From assembly GCA_020426065.1 (NCBI GenBank), contig JAGQQT010000202.1, positions 1 through 7,298 on the forward strand: a stretch of DNA of 7,298 nt, in the 5' to 3' direction. The notes under the pieces are model-generated. The model made no database searches and had not been told where the DNA came from. It saw nothing but the letters and a program-made list of their open reading frames with translations. The translations under genes and the position numbers were made by a program. Of this stretch, positions 6,124-7,298 are shown piece after piece. Source of the stretch: Planctomycetaceae bacterium. Its GTDB lineage: Bacteria; Planctomycetota; Planctomycetia; Planctomycetales; Planctomycetaceae. The first letter of the stretch is position 1, and the number at the start of each line of letters is the position of its first letter.

Positions 6124-7298
6124 ATGAGAATTCTCGCGGGCAAATCGAATTCTTACTGCGATGGAATCCGCCGTCGCAGTTTTCTGCAGGTTGGCATGGC
6201 AGGACTGGGAAGTCTCAGCCTGGCCTCAATGCTTCGGGCCAAGGAAACGGCTCGTACCCAGGGGCGGGAAGCGAAAGAGACTTCCGTCATCCTGATCTGG
6301 CTTGATGGTGGCCCCAGCCAGCACGACACCTACGATCCCAAGCCGGATGCTCCCAGGGAATATGCCGGAATCTGGAATCCGATTCCCACAGTAGTGCCTG
6401 GCACCCAGATTTCAGAAATGTTCCCCCTGCAGGCCCAGGTGGCTGACAAGTTCTCACTGCTCCGCTCGGTTCATCATGATACCGGAGACCATTTCACCGG
6501 TGCTCACTGGATGTTGACGGGGCGTGGCGGAGTCAATGGCGGACAAAACGCGGGCAAGTATCCATTCATTGGCAGCATTGCCACGAAAGTAGTGGGATCC
6601 CGTCAGCCAGGAGTGCCTCCCTATGTTGGCGTCCCTTACGGGATGAGTGTAGGTTTGCGTCCCGGCTACTTTGGCGGAAACTATCTGGGAAATCAGTACG
6701 ATCCTTTCACCACGGACGGCGATCCCAACGCCGGCAGGTTTGAAATCAAAAACCTGGTATTGCCCAAGGAGCTTTCGGTCTCCCGTCTTTCAGACCGTCG
6801 CTCACTGCAGTCCAATCTGGATCAGATGAGGCAGCTGGCGGATGTCTCCCCTTCGTTTGCGTCGCTGGATGAGTTCGAGCATCAGGCGTTTGAGATGGTC
6901 ACAGGGGAAAAAGCTCGACTGGCTTTCGATATGGAACAGGAGTCTCCGGAAACCCGCGACCGTTACGGCCGCAACAGCTGGGGACAAAGCACTCTGCTGG
7001 CACGACGACTCGTTGAAGCAGGCACGACATTTGTCACCTGTCATTTCGGAGGCTGGGACAGTCACTGGAATCATCAGGACACGATGCAGAAGCATCTGCC
7101 AAAAGTCGATATGGCTGTCTCCTCTCTGTTTACGGACCTGGAAGAGCGGGGCATGCTGGACAAGGTGCTTGTCCTCGTGATGGGAGAATTTGGACGGACT
7201 CCCAAAATGAACGATGGGGGCAACGGTGGTCCCCCGCTGAGCAAAGGAACCCCCGGTCGCGATCACTGGGGGAATGTCATGTCTGTTCTGATTGGTGG
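6124..7298 (+). CDS. DUF1501 family protein with Tat-type signal (3' truncated)
   Basis: The frame is open from ATG 6124 to the window end: 391 residues, with perhaps the last 50-100 missing compared with the family. AGGAG lies nine bases before the ATG. The N-terminus has a twin-arginine signal, IRRRSFLQVG (15-24), then a mild hydrophobic stretch (MAGLGSLSLASML, 25-37), as usual for DUF1501 proteins. Family motifs follow in order: SVILIWLDGGPSQHDTYDPK (54-73), SVHHDTGDHFTGAHWMLTGR (115-134), YGRNSWGQSTLLARRLVEAG (281-300), HFGGWDSHWNHQD (307-319), VMGEFGRTPKMN (352-363) and GRDHWG (378-383). DUF1501 belongs to the alkaline phosphatase/sulfatase-like fold; the Asp61, His and GEFGRTP/DH positions are where metal ligands would sit, but the reaction is uncharacterised. 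In planctomycetes these genes usually follow a cytochrome/DUF1549-DUF1553 gene; here the upstream neighbour is instead a divergent sialidase-like gene. Any partner must lie downstream. Confidence 0.92.
   Translation, partial: MRILAGKSNSYCDGIRRRSFLQVGMAGLGSLSLASMLRAKETARTQGREAKETSVILIWLDGGPSQHDTYDPKPDAPREYAGIWNPIPTVVPGTQISEMFPLQAQVADKFSLLRSVHHDTGDHFTGAHWMLTGRGGVNGGQNAGKYPFIGSIATKVVGSRQPGVPPYVGVPYGMSVGLRPGYFGGNYLGNQYDPFTTDGDPNAGRFEIKNLVLPKELSVSRLSDRRSLQSNLDQMRQLADVSPSFASLDEFEHQAFEMVTGEKARLAFDMEQESPETRDRYGRNSWGQSTLLARRLVEAGTTFVTCHFGGWDSHWNHQDTMQKHLPKVDMAVSSLFTDLEERGMLDKVLVLVMGEFGRTPKMNDGGNGGPPLSKGTPGRDHWGNVMSVLIG

Noticed and set aside
6802..7266. 154-codon open frame on - opposite the DUF1501 gene
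   Set aside because: Antisense to conserved DUF1501 motifs (YGRNSWGQ, GEFGRTP); no recognisable protein features.

Overview
The window looks like a piece of chromosome from a planctomycete of the Gimesia/Rubinisphaera/Planctopirus kind. I judge this from protein content, not from a search. The pointers are a Tat-exported DUF1501 protein, a secreted beta-propeller protein opening with a 'DWRQFRGPGARG'-type motif, a secreted Asp-box sialidase-like propeller, a FAD-dependent oxidoreductase with a golvesin-like C-terminal domain, and a jelly-roll domain of a type common in planctomycete multidomain proteins. Base composition looks moderate (near 50-55% GC by eye) and uniform. I see no mobile element, RNA gene, CRISPR array or phage gene.

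Layout from left to right: (1) the 3' part of a FAD-dependent oxidoreductase with a C-terminal golvesin-like domain (1-1183, +); (2) a secreted PQQ-type beta-propeller protein (1200-2552, -), convergent with gene 1; (3) a 145-bp divergent promoter region with a 34-bp near-perfect palindrome (2618-2651); (4) a MarR-family regulator (2698-3177, +); (5) 54 bp downstream, a secreted two-domain protein joining a jelly-roll domain to a DJ-1/PfpI domain (3232-4620, +); (6) a secreted sialidase-like propeller (4636-5892, -), convergent with gene 5 and probably starting at GTG; (7) a 231-bp divergent intergenic region; (8) the 5' part of a DUF1501 protein with a Tat-type signal (6124-7298, +), cut by the window end. 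Both convergent pairs are separated by only 15-16 bp and show no clear intrinsic terminator.

The most interesting unit is the centre. The MarR regulator and the secreted DJ-1-like protein form a probable two-gene operon, divergent from the beta-propeller gene. Both directions appear to be fired by face-to-face promoters (TTGATA-N17-TATTAT on + and TTGATA-N17-TAATAT on -) folded into one palindrome, so that the -35 of each overlaps the -10 of the other. This suggests one operator, probably bound by the MarR protein, that shuts or switches both transcripts. The other genes look like general planctomycete exported enzymes for polysaccharide or glycoconjugate processing. Their substrates cannot be read from the sequence.
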